Assembly: GCA_021186555.1 (NCBI GenBank)
Contig: JAJKFL010000004.1
Location: forward strand, 18,752,406 to 18,816,405
DNA: 64,000 nucleotides
DNA from: Reticulitermes speratus
Lineage: Eukaryota; Arthropoda; Insecta; Blattodea; Rhinotermitidae
Reading direction: 5' to 3'
Shown here: in pieces, positions 44,191 to 55,300 of the stretch
Numbering within the stretch: position 1 is the first letter of the stretch
Layout of the letters: the number at the start of each line of letters is the position of its first letter
The notes under the pieces: generated by a model
Seen by the model: only the letters and a program-made list of their open reading frames with translations
Database searches by the model: none
What the model was told of the DNA's origin: nothing
Translations under genes and position numbers: made by a program

Positions 44191-45913
44191 AATTATATGT
44201 ATGTGTATATATAGTGATGGTTTACCATATTTTGCCCTGACTATAAATGTATGTTTACTATGTACTGGTATTTGCACTTGTATTAGAGAGAAACACTTAT
44301 TAGATTTGACATATGTTCTACATCCTTGGCTAGTTCTGTGAAGGATATATGCAATGTAAATGAATTATGCTATATACACAATTTTTTACATAATTACGCC
44401 ATTGCCAAGACATATATAGGCGTCACAACAGGATAAAAGTTCTACACGCCTTGAAAAAGAGCAAATTTAATGATAATTAGCTTCCACTTTCACTACGGAC
44501 CTTAAATAAAACACAAACCTTGTGAAAAGTTTTCTGTAGATTATGGCAAACGGAGAAAGTTTATCACATCAGTATTTGAAATTATCCGGAGTCAGCCATA
44601 AGCTTTATGTTTGAGGGAAGATGTGACCTTTATTTTAACATAAATGTGTTGTGAATTTCTCCTGCGAACAACACTAAATAAAATGACTGCTGAAAGATGG
44701 CAACTCTCCGGGTGTCAAAATGGTGTTTGTCGCCTGCTTGTCTGGGTAAATACAACGTGTCACTTCAACAACTGACACTTCTGTGCGATAAATAGACCAC
44801 AAAGCAAGACTGCATGACTTGAACTCACAACCTACCTGTCTCTGTTTATAGTGCACGTGTGTGTGAATCGAAAAGATAACTTTTCATATAGATTATCAGG
44901 AAGACGACCACCAACTCTGGCAGCATCTTCGAACTCGTCAATCCGTTGTACAAAAACAGTAATATTGTACGTAAATATGGTATGTATACTTCGTCGATTT
45001 GAAAATAATTATATTATTAAATTCGTACCAACAGCGCAGAAGCTGCTGTTTTTGTGGTCGCAAGAATTGGGCTGGAAACAGTGAGGCACCAAGGTTATAA
45101 GTAACTCAGTATGAAATGTTAATAAAGAAAACCTGTCAACACAACTGTTTGTTTCAGATTAAACCTAACTACAGCAACATTTTTCGGCTTGAGGTGTGGA
45201 GACATCTTCAAGATGTATCTACAAACTATTTAGGCCTCAGGAGGTATAATATTAAAATAGATTATTTTAATATCATCTTATAGGATATTTGCGTACTGGC
45301 ACCTAACACAAGCCGCGAGTGAGTGGTTGTTTGTGTGTATGTGTGGTTTTTATTCGGATATCAGGCATTTCGAGCTTTTACCATGTCCTGCTTTGGCCAG
45401 TGAAGGATGCCAGTTGATATTGCTGCTGTATGCAGTGACACTTTTTGTGTGTCAGGTACAGTACAAACCTATACCAGTTTATGATCAGTTACACGGAAAT
45501 TACCGGTATTAGTTGATTTGGTGACCAATTATTATGGAGTTGTAACACAAGTTTCTAAATAAATATGGCGGGTAATAATCTTTTAACAAAGAGATGTCCA
45601 GAAAATATGTGGAATATGACAGGAAATTGAAAAGTCATTTCAAAATCCAGTAATATACATTCGAAATGTCAGCTTACAATTATCCAGCCTTCCTACAAGC
45701 ACCTGTAATATTTCTCTGATATCTACAATAGCTCCACACAGAAGCAGGCATCATTCACTGTTACACCCCCTCGCCACGGTGAGGCACAGGATCTGGAGGG
45801 GGGATATGTAACCCTGCGTCATGCACAGGATTTCATATCCACATCCGAGACACTAGTCCAGATAGGGATGTGATGCTATCTGGAATTCGTGTTTTCGAGC
45901 TAAAGTAAGAACT
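44191..45913. other. No gene seen
   Basis: No further NSD domains (PHD, AWS, SET) on either strand. A CTTGAAGATG...GCCGAAAA stretch on the minus strand near 45190-45220 is reminiscent of Penelope-type termini but lacks the core. Confidence 0.4.
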
Positions 45914-46595
45914 TACTTACTAAAGAGAACCGGTGTTGTCCTAAAATGGACTGATGTGATCCTAAAAAGGACCTCTTACTTATTAACTAACTTACTTCAT
46001 TACTTCCTAACTTATTAACTAACTTACTTATTAAGTAACTTACTAACTTACTTCCTAACTTATTAACTAACTTACTTAATTACTTCCTAACTTATATTAA
46101 GTAACTTATTAACTAAATAACTTACTAACTTAACTTACTTCCTAACTTATTAACTAACTTACTTAATTACTTCCTAACTTATTAACTAACTTACTTACTA
46201 ACTTATATTAAGTAACTTATTAACTTACAAACCCTATATAATTACTTCCTAACTTGTTAAGTAACTTACTTCCTAACTTATTAAGTAACTTCCTTAGTAA
46301 CTTACCGACTTACTTAGTGACTAATTTTTTTGTGGTGAAGGACCCCCCCCCCAGGAAATGCATTTTTCCGTTTTTAACTAACTTATTTACTAACTTACTT
46401 AGTAATTAACTTTTTTTTTTGTGGCGAAGGGCCCCCCTCAGGAAATGCATTTTTCCGTTTTTAACTGACTTATTTACTAACATACTTAGTAATTAACTTA
46501 CTTTTTTTTTTGTGAAGGGCCCCCAGCAAATCCATTTTTTCCTTTTTTCACTAACTTACTTACTAACTTATATAAGTTTTAAAACTTTCGCGGCG
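45914..46595. repeat. Low-complexity tandem tract of AACTTACTT-type units, left part
   Basis: Irregular arrays of AACTTACTT, AACTTATT and ACTTCCT units. Toward the right end are three larger repeats of about 90-100 bp carrying TTTTTTTTGTGG-GAAGG-CCCCC and AAATGCATTTTTCCG. The tract resumes at 48858 after the Penelope-like insertion. Confidence 0.85.
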
Positions 46596-46649
46596 ACATG
46601 ATTCAATATAGTTTTCTCGGGCGCACAGCCGCGTCAATTCGTTTGAATA

Positions 46650-46684
46650 CGTTTCGGGAACTAGCTCCGTCCCCATCCTCAGGC
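46650..46684 (-). ncRNA. Hammerhead-like motif, left arm of Penelope-like element
   Basis: On the minus strand CTGAGGA (46676-46682), stem GGGGAC with partner GTTCCC, then GAAAC (46651-46655). The box differs from CTGATGA by one base. It is the mirror of 48775-48806. Confidence 0.55.
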
Positions 46685-46776
46685 AAAACTGATTTAACAT
46701 ACAACTCGTCTGTCCCGTGTTTTTCTACCTGCCGCGGCAGGGAGAATCAGACCGGTTTTGTAGTACCCACAAACAG

Positions 46777-47463
46777 TTAAGTTGGTGGGTGGGCTGTTGA
46801 CTGTTTTGCTCCTACGCCTCGCTGCGAGGTCCTTATCTGACGTATTGCAGGCTGCCAGGCTCTGCTGAGTATGAAACCGCCATCCTTGTTGATGTTTTCC
46901 GGATGTAATTTTATTTCAATGGCTTCTTTTATTATGCGGTCCATGTATCCTTTTGTCCTGGCTAGTCTGCAGGTGTTGTTGAATTGTATCTTGTGGCCTG
47001 TTTCCAGGGCATGTTGAGCAACTGCTGATTTTTCTGGTTGCCCCAGTCTAAGGTGCCGTATGTGCTCTTTACGCCTCGTCTCGATCGTACTTTTTGTCTG
47101 GCCAATATACGTCTTTCCGCATTCACATGGGATGCCGTATACGCCGGGTATCTTTAAACCAGGGTCATCCTTCACTGGTCTGAGCATGTGGCAGGTTTTC
47201 TTTGCTGGGACGTGTATGGTTCTGATGTCGTACTTGGATAGAAGTCTGCTGATTTTATTGGAAGTGGATTGTTGGTATGGCAGAAGTGCTGTAGAAGTTG
47301 GTTTTTCGTTGTTTTGTTTTTGTTTCCTTTTTGAGTTAAGGGCGTGACTGATATCCTGATCGCTGTAACCATTTTTACTGAAGGTCTTTTTTAAATGCTG
47401 TAGCTCTTCTCCTATGCTTTCCGTATCGCAGATCGTCTTTGCCCGGTGTACCAGAGTTCGCAA
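46777..47463 (-). pseudogene. Penelope-like GIY-YIG region, inverted partial copy
   Basis: 228-codon open frame identical in translation to the C-terminal part of 47553-48680. It carries the GIY-YIG endonuclease (GVYGIPCECGKTYIGQT) but no reverse transcriptase catalytic motifs. It is a duplicated fragment rather than a complete gene. Confidence 0.85.
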
Positions 47464-47552
47464 AACCCCATTTTTCTGTGCCGGATGGTGTGCTGATTCC
47501 GCATGTAGATAGAGATCTGTGTGTGTAGGTTTTCTGTATACTGAGTGTCCTA

Positions 47553-48680
47553 GTGAACCATCCGGTTTCTTCTTTACAAGGACATCGAGAAATGCCAGTC
47601 TGTACTACCTACGAGCAGACAGATGGACTAGCAATGGGCTCGCCACTAGCACCTGTAATGGCCAATATATACATGGAGTTCTTTGAACAACAGGCTCTGA
47701 ACACGGCAAAAAAGAAACCTTCCATATGGTACAGATACATAGATGACACTTTTGTAATCTGGCCCCATGGAGAGGAAGAACTGCAGATCTTCTTTCAACA
47801 TCTGAACAGTTTACACTCAAACATCAAGTTCACCATGGAGACAGGGACAGACAACAGACTGGCATTTCTCGATGTCCTTGTAAAGAAGAAACCGGATGGT
47901 TCACTAGGACACTCAGTATACAGAAAACCTACACACACAGATCTCTATCTACATGCGGAATCAGCACACCATCCGGCACAGAAAAATGGGGTTTTGCGAA
48001 CTCTGGTACACCGGGCAAAGACGATCTGCGATACGGAAAGCATAGGAGAAGAGCTACAGCATTTAAAAAAGACCTTCAGTAAAAATGGTTACAGCGATCA
48101 GGATATCAGTCACGCCCTTAACTCAAAAAGGAAACAAAAACAAAACAACGAAAAACCAACTTCTACAGCACTTCTGCCATACCAACAATCCACTTCCAAT
48201 AAAATCAGCAGACTTCTATCCAAGTACGACATCAGAACCATACACGTCCCAGCAAAGAAAACCTGCCACATGCTCAGACCAGTGAAGGATGACCCTGGTT
48301 TAAAGATACCCGGCGTATACGGCATCCCATGTGAATGCGGAAAGACGTATATTGGCCAGACAAAAAGTACGATCGAGACGAGGCGTAAAGAGCACATACG
48401 GCACCTTAGACTGGGGCAACCAGAAAAATCAGCAGTTGCTCAACATGCCCTGGAAACAGGCCACAAGATACAATTCAACAACACCTGCAGACTAGCCAGG
48501 ACAAAAGGATACATGGACCGCATAATAAAAGAAGCCATTGAAATAAAATTACATCCGGAAAACATCAACAAGGATGGCGGTTTCATACTCAGCAGAGCCT
48601 GGCAGCCTGCAATACGTCAGATAAGGACCTCGCAGCGAGGCGTAGGAGCAAAACAGTCAACAGCCCACCCACCAACTTAA
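47553..48680 (+). CDS. Penelope-like reverse transcriptase (partial) and GIY-YIG endonuclease
   Basis: 375-codon frame; genuine homology begins at about residue 18 (codon near 47604), because the first 17 codons read antisense through the left arm. Reverse transcriptase blocks: GLAMGSPLAPVMANIYMEFF (25-44) and YIDDTF (62-67), then KPTHTDLYLHAESAHHP. The amino-terminal fingers are missing. The GIY-YIG nuclease occupies about 252-340 with GVY (254-256), YIG (266-268) and the downstream Arg/Glu-rich helix. Penelope proteins use the nuclease for target nicking and the polymerase for primed copying. This copy is truncated and not autonomous. Confidence 0.88.
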   Translation: MNHPVSSLQGHREMPVCTTYEQTDGLAMGSPLAPVMANIYMEFFEQQALNTAKKKPSIWYRYIDDTFVIWPHGEEELQIFFQHLNSLHSNIKFTMETGTDNRLAFLDVLVKKKPDGSLGHSVYRKPTHTDLYLHAESAHHPAQKNGVLRTLVHRAKTICDTESIGEELQHLKKTFSKNGYSDQDISHALNSKRKQKQNNEKPTSTALLPYQQSTSNKISRLLSKYDIRTIHVPAKKTCHMLRPVKDDPGLKIPGVYGIPCECGKTYIGQTKSTIETRRKEHIRHLRLGQPEKSAVAQHALETGHKIQFNNTCRLARTKGYMDRIIKEAIEIKLHPENINKDGGFILSRAWQPAIRQIRTSQRGVGAKQSTAHPPT

Positions 48681-48774
48681 CTGTTTGTGGGTACTACAAA
48701 ACCGGTCTGATTCTCCCTGCCGCGGCAGGTAGAAAAACACGGGACAGACGAGTTGTATGTTAAATCAGTTTTGC

Positions 48775-48812
48775 CTGAGGATGGGGACGGAGCTAGTCCC
48801 CGAAACGTTGTA
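48775..48812 (+). ncRNA. Hammerhead-like motif, right arm of Penelope-like element
   Basis: CTGAGGA (48775-48781), perfect 6-bp stem GGGGAC/GTCCCC (48783-48788 with 48796-48801, loop GGAGCTA), GAAAC (48802-48806), then GTTGTA, giving a possible cleavage after GUA. One core base is changed relative to CTGATGA and stem I pairing is imperfect, so catalysis is doubtful. Its position beyond the ORF agrees with the terminal repeats of Penelope-like elements. Confidence 0.6.
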
Positions 48813-48857
48813 TTCAAACGAATTGACGCGGCTGTGCGCCCGAGAAGACTATATTGA

Positions 48858-48960
48858 GTACTTACTAACTTATTTACTAACTTACTTCATTACTTCCTAA
48901 CTTATTAACTAACTTACATATTAAGTAACTTACTTCCTTATTAACTAACTACTACCTACT
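48858..48960. repeat. Low-complexity tandem tract, right part
   Basis: Continuation of the AACTTACTT-type array after the Penelope-like insertion. Confidence 0.85.
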
Positions 48961-49275
48961 ACGCTCACGATGACACTGCTTCAACCGATATATTTGATGG
49001 TGAAGTCCACGTCCAAGTCCACTTCTGCAACAGAAACGGATTAATGCTGTGTTAGTTTTAAATGGGAATAATCATTTGGGAAACCTAAGCAGATATGTAA
49101 GAAAACAGTACATGGATATTAAACAAACAGTGTTTAACTGTGTGGACTGTGATAACCTGGCTCATTGGGCAATCTTGTCATCTCCTGTTAACATATGTTC
49201 ACAGTAGTACTATTGCTGTGTGATTCAACTAGGTGATTTAGTTGGGCACTAAGTACGACTTGCTAATCTAAAATA

Positions 49276-49338
49276 CTACATACCTATTGGAAGGTACTGC
49301 ATGAGTACTACACCTGCAAAACCCAGGACAGCTCCACC
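49276..49338 (-). CDS. Tail-anchored protein gene, last exon with membrane anchor and stop
   Basis: Acceptor TATTGCAG; encodes GGAVLGFAGVVLMQYLPIGM, then TAG at 49278-49276. With the preceding CLIV this makes a hydrophobic stretch of about 19-20 residues ending the protein, as in tail-anchored membrane proteins. No clear polyadenylation signal was identified. Confidence 0.65.
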   Translation of the reverse strand, partial: GGAVLGFAGVVLMQYLPIGM

Positions 49339-52300
49339 CTGCAATATAAGACAGAAATCACCATTAATATTACACACAAAACACACCACACTTTTGAAAT
49401 GATTTCCTTAGACTACGCAATACAAATATATAACAAGGAGTTTCTGCAGAAATGAAATCCTAAATTATTCAGTGCATTATGTGTCAGACATAACCTCAAA
49501 GCTTCACACTGTTACCATGTCAGTAACTTTGCCTGACAAACATCATGCATGTGTGCAATTGTGCATAAACATACAAGTTTACAAACCACTTCGTAAGACC
49601 TAAGATTAAAGACAAGCAATAAACCCTACTCAAATATCAGTCTGCATTAACTTACCACAATAAGGCAGAGCTTCTTCCACATTGCACACACTGGCTTGTG
49701 TTGAAGTAAATAGCTGAAACAAAAAATGACAGAACAAAAATATTAGTTTCTTATTTTAATTTACAGTGTTACAGTTGTAAGGATAAACTATCTGAAACAC
49801 AGTACTGCTTGAGAAGCCGACAGTCGTTCGGCTGCTCTATAATTTCCCCACGTTTTACGGAACCTAAAGATTCATTATCCTGCTCACAAGGCCCATCACT
49901 TCATCCTCCCCTGAACTAAAGAGTTTCTCTTCACACCCTATGCACTATTTCTTTAACATTCATTATATTAACTATCCTTCAATATGTGCTACATTACCCA
50001 AATGGTATGTAACCTTCAGGTTCTCTGAACAAAATGTCATGTTAATTTCCATATCCCATAAGACCAGAACACACAACAGTGGCCCATACACCATATTAGT
50101 ATGTATATAATGCTCTATTTTGTGTAAATAACTTACATCTCTTTGAGTACTTTGTCCATTTCATCATGTATCTTCCGTAACTCAACATTTGTGTGGCAAC
50201 CATTGTCCTTAACTGATTAAATTCTTCCTGAAATTATAATAGACACATGTACATCAGAAAAACTTGTTCATTAAAATCTAAACATAACAAGCATACCATA
50301 TGACACAGATGTTATTACATAGCAAGTTTATGTAAAAGGTGAAGCTGTAACTGTACATGACACGATGGTATACGGGGAAGGCAGAGGTACAGCTCCACTC
50401 ATTCTTAAGCTTAGCATTAGATGGAGATGTGTCATCAGCCTCATGCTCCAGCCACATTTTGCCTCTGGAAAAGAGCCCCCACCACTCATTGAACATGAGG
50501 CTGGGTGGGCATTAAATGCATACTGGAGATGATATCCCCAGGGATAAATCAACTGGCAAGTGAAGCTGAACACACGCATCTATCTTGTGCTCAGGTTAAG
50601 AATGACTGGACCAGTACCTTCAATTCCTCACATGCATTTGTGGCATATGCAGGGAAAACTCCACTCTACTTTATGAATGATGAATCAGCAGTATAATGTG
50701 TTCATCAAACATCCTATTAAATAAGTCCAGAGGCACTGATAAAACAGTGATTTGCAATAAAGTAACTGCATACATTTCCACCAAAATCAATCACTCAAAA
50801 AATATTTCATTAGTTATCCAGTTAAGTAACTGAAATTTACAGCCCTCTCCCTGCAGGTTAGAATCTTCAAATCATACAGAAATTCACCCTCTTCTGTAGG
50901 GCTGTGATGAGGGTATATTACACTGAACATATAAAACTTGTTGCAATTTTGGGACACTTATAAATTACAATGAACATCGTGCTCTTAAACCCCATGCACT
51001 TTCCAATTCTTAATACACTACACCAATCAGCAGTCTACAGTGAACGGATACCAAATGGATGACTGGGGTAAATTCCCAGCAACGGCACAACCAATCTGTT
51101 TCCCACTGCATCCACAAAAAGTCTGGGAATCATGCCACTGCCTGTAAATGAACAAACAAGGTACCTATCTCTGGGGCTAAACCAGCCAGAGCTTCGAACT
51201 AATCATTCACTTCTTGTCCTTTGTTCACTTTCTGAGACACCAAATACACATAAAACCGAAGGGTTACTGTTTTAAATGGAATTAATGTGTGTTGCATGAA
51301 AAGGGTTACATTATACCCATGACCTTACCTCCAATGTAATTATAATGGGCTCATTCTTCGATTCTTCTGAATCCACCTGCTCAACTACTGATTCTTCTTC
51401 CACAGGTTTGCCTGAAATCAAAACATTTATATTGTAGGTCTGTTACTTTCAGCAATATTTTATGTACATGCTATTTGCTGTTGTTTACACCTTTAGTCAT
51501 ATTGGTGTTCATTTATTGTAGATATTACCTTACACATTATATGACACGCATGACAATTATGTCTTTCCTTCTAGTTCACTAAATACCCACCACATCAAAA
51601 CCACTTTCCACATAATAGCTGTATGTCTTAAAGTACTCTGCATTCCATGTTATGTATCAATTTTTATGTTTAATTTATGTTTAGAAACTAATGTTGACAA
51701 ACATGAAACTCTGAACAAAGTGTAGCTCCCAGATTTCAGTCCAGCAACCTTTGTGTCAGTTTGCGATTATTTTGAGGTACAAGTTTTCTGGTCTGAATTC
51801 CATTACATCAAAATTCTGTATGCAATACTCGAGTCCCTACTCCTAGCTACATGTTAAATCACTCACTGCCTTATACATTGACATAGCATGAGTGTACTAT
51901 GTGATTGGTATTGTCAAGTTCTGTGTTACATCCACAAACAATCGAGTGATAAGTATTGTGTGATGCACACTGAATTAGAAGAACTCAGCTGTGATGTTCC
52001 ACAATTAACTTCCTCAACACAGCTGTGCAGCAGAACTAAATCAATGAGCCACGCAAAAAATAAAGAAGTTAGGAAAACCCCAAAATGAAAATACAAATCA
52101 ACTGAAATATGGAACTGAAGAATTAACAAATCTGCATGACTTATGTAGCTAAAATGCTTAATTCCTGCGGAACACAACTGTGTTGATAAAAACCATAGGG
52201 TTACTATTTTAAATGAAATTAATGTGTGTTGCATGAAAAGGGTTACATTATACCCATGACCTTACCTCCAATGTAATTCTAATGGGCTCCTCATTCTTCG

Positions 52301-55300
52301 ATTCTTCCGAATCCACCTGCTCAACTACTAATTCTTCTTCCACAGGTGTTACCTGAAATCAAAACATTTATAATGTAGGTCTGTTACTTTCAGCAATATT
52401 TTATGTACATGCTATTTGCTGTTGTTTACACCTTTAGTCATATTGGTGTTCATTTATTGTAGATATTACCTTACACATTATATGACAGTCATGACAATTA
52501 TGTCTTTCCTTCTAGTTCACTAAATACCCACCACATCAAAACCACTTTCCACATAATAGCTGTATGTCTTAAAGTAATCTGCATTCCATGTTATGTATCA
52601 ATTTTGTGCTAAATGGCACATTTTTTTTTTAAAAAAGCTATGAAGTGCAAGTTAGGCACAATAATGTAGAAGTCATTTTGGGGTAATATGGGCCAGAATG
52701 AAATTCGCAACTTTTCACTTGATCCGTTCATTACAAAATGTTATCAAAATCCATACTACTTCCACATATTAAACACAGAAACTGTCTAAAAATCAGAGTT
52801 TAAACAAGCTGACTTTTTATGTTTAATTTATGTTTACAAACATGAAACTCTGAACAAAGGTGTAGCTCCCAGATTTCAGTCCAGCAACCTTTGTGTCAGT
52901 TTGCGATTATTTTGAGGTACAAGTTTTCTGGTCTGAATTCCATTACATCAAAATTGTGTATGCAATCCTCGAGTCCCTACTCCTAGCTACATGTTAAATC
53001 ACTCACTGCCTTATACATTGACATAGCATGAGTGTACTATGTGATTGGTATTGTCAAGTTCTGTGTTACATCCACAAACAATCGAGTGATAAGTATTGTG
53101 TGATGCACACTGAATTAGAAGAACTCAGCTGTAATGTTCCACAATTAACTTCCTCAACACAGCTGTGCAGCAGAACTAAATCAATGAGCCACGCAAAAAA
53201 TAAAGAAGTTAGGAAAACCCGAAAATCTAAGTAAACATCAACTGAAATATGGAACAGAAGAACTAACAAATCTGCAAGACTGAAGTAGCTGACATGCTTA
53301 ATTCCTGCGGAACACAACTGTGTTGATAAAACCGAAGGGTTACTGTTTTAAATGAAATTAATGTGTGTTGCATGAAAAGGGTTAGATTATATCCATGACC
53401 TTACCTCCAATGTAATTATAATGGGCTCCTCATTCTTTGATTCTTCCGAATCCACCTGCTCAACTACTGATTCTTCCTCCACAGTGTGTTACCTGAAATC
53501 AAAACATTTATAATTGTAGGTCTGTTACTTTCAGCAATATTTTATGTACATGCTATTTGCTGTTGTTTACACCTTTAGTCATATGGTGTTCATTTATTGT
53601 AGATACTACTTTACACATTATATGACAGGCATGACAATTATGTCTTCCTTCTAGTTCACTAAATACCCACCACATCAAAACCACTTTCCAAAAATCAGAG
53701 TTTAAAAACAGCTTGACTTTTTATGTTTATTTTTTAAAACTAATGTTTACAAACATGAAACTCTGAACAAAGGTGTAGCTCCCAGATTTCAGTCCAGCAA
53801 CCTTTGTGTCAGTTTGCATTATTTTGAGGTATACAGATTTTCTGGTCTGAATTCCATTACATCAAAATTTGTATGCAATCCTCGAGTCCCTACTCCTAGC
53901 TACATGTTAAATCACTCACTGCCTTATACATTGACATAGCATGAGTGTACTATGTGATTGGTATTGTCAAGTTCTGTGTTACATCCACAAACAATCGAGT
54001 GATAAGTATTGTGTGATGCACACTGAATTAGAAGAACTCAGCTGTAATGTTCCACAATTAACTTCCTCAACACAGCTGTGCAGCAGAACTAAATCAATGA
54101 GCCACGCAAAAAATAAAGAAGTTAGGAAAACCCGAAAATCTAAGTAAACATCAACTGAAATAGGAACAGAAGAACTAACAAATCTGCAAGACTGAAGTAG
54201 CTAAATGCTTAATTCCTGGGAACACAACTGTGTTGATAAAACGAAGGTTACTGTTTTAAATGAAATTAATGTGTGTTGCATGAAAAGGGTTACGATTATA
54301 CCCATGACCTTACCTCCAATGTAATTATAATGGGCTCCTCATTCTTCGATTCTTCCGAATCCACCTGCTCAACTACTGATTCTTCTCCACAGGTGTTACC
54401 TGAAATCAAAACATTTTATATGTAGGTCTGTTACTTTCAGCAATATTTTATGTACATGCTATTTGCTGTTGTTTACACCTTTAGTCATATTGGTGTTCAT
54501 TTATTGTAGATATTACTTTACACATTATATGACAGGCATGAACAATTATGTCTTTCCTTCTAGTTCACTAAATACCCACCACATCAAAACCACTTTCCAC
54601 ATAATAGCTGTATGTCTTTAAAGTAATCTGCATTCCATGTTATGTATCAATTTTTATGTTTAATTTATGTTTAGAAACTAATGTTTACAAACATGAAACT
54701 CTGAACAAAGGTGTAGCTCCCAGATTTCAGTCCAGCAACCTTTGTGTCAGTTTATGATTATTTTGAGGTATAAGTTTTCTGGTCTGAATTCCATTACATC
54801 AAAATTCTGTATGCTATCCTCGAGTCCCTACTCCTAGCTACATGTTAAATCACTCACTGCCTTATACATTGACATAGCATGAGTGTACTATGTGATTGGT
54901 ATTGTCAAGTTCTGTGTTACATCCACAAACAATCGAGTGATAAGTATTGTGTGATGCACACTGAATTAGAAGAACTCAGCTGTGATGTTCCACAATTACC
55001 TTCCTCAACACAGCTGTGCAGCAGAACTAAATCAATGAGCCACGCAAAAAATAAAGAAGTTAGGAAAACCCGAAAATCAAAGTAAACATCACCTGAAATA
55101 CGGAACAGAAGAACTAACAAATCTGCATGACTGATGTAGCTAAAATGCTTAATTCCTGTGGAACACAACTGTGTTGATAAAAACTGAAGGTCACTGTTTT
55201 AAATGAAATTAATGTGTGTTGCATGAAAAGGGTTACATTATACCCATGACCTTACCTCCAATGTAATTATAATGGGCTCATTCTTCGATTCTTCTGAATC

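Larger units (their letters stand above)
46604..48854 (+). mobile_element. Penelope-like element arranged as a 1-kb inverted repeat
   Basis: The left arm 46604-47603 (minus orientation) and the right arm 47854-48854 (plus) are near-identical inverted copies, with a unique 250-bp spacer 47604-47853. The right arm plus spacer encode the end of a reverse transcriptase and a GIY-YIG endonuclease; the left arm repeats the last 228 codons on the other strand with no amino acid difference. 5'-truncated elements with an inverted partial copy attached are typical of Penelope insertions. It has split the low-complexity tract of 45.9-48.96 kb. Confidence 0.9.

Noticed and set aside
45181-45220. Another hammerhead motif (CTTGAAGATG ... 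GCCGAAAA on the minus strand)
   Set aside because: Stem II does not pair and the conserved box is not present; only loosely similar to Penelope termini.
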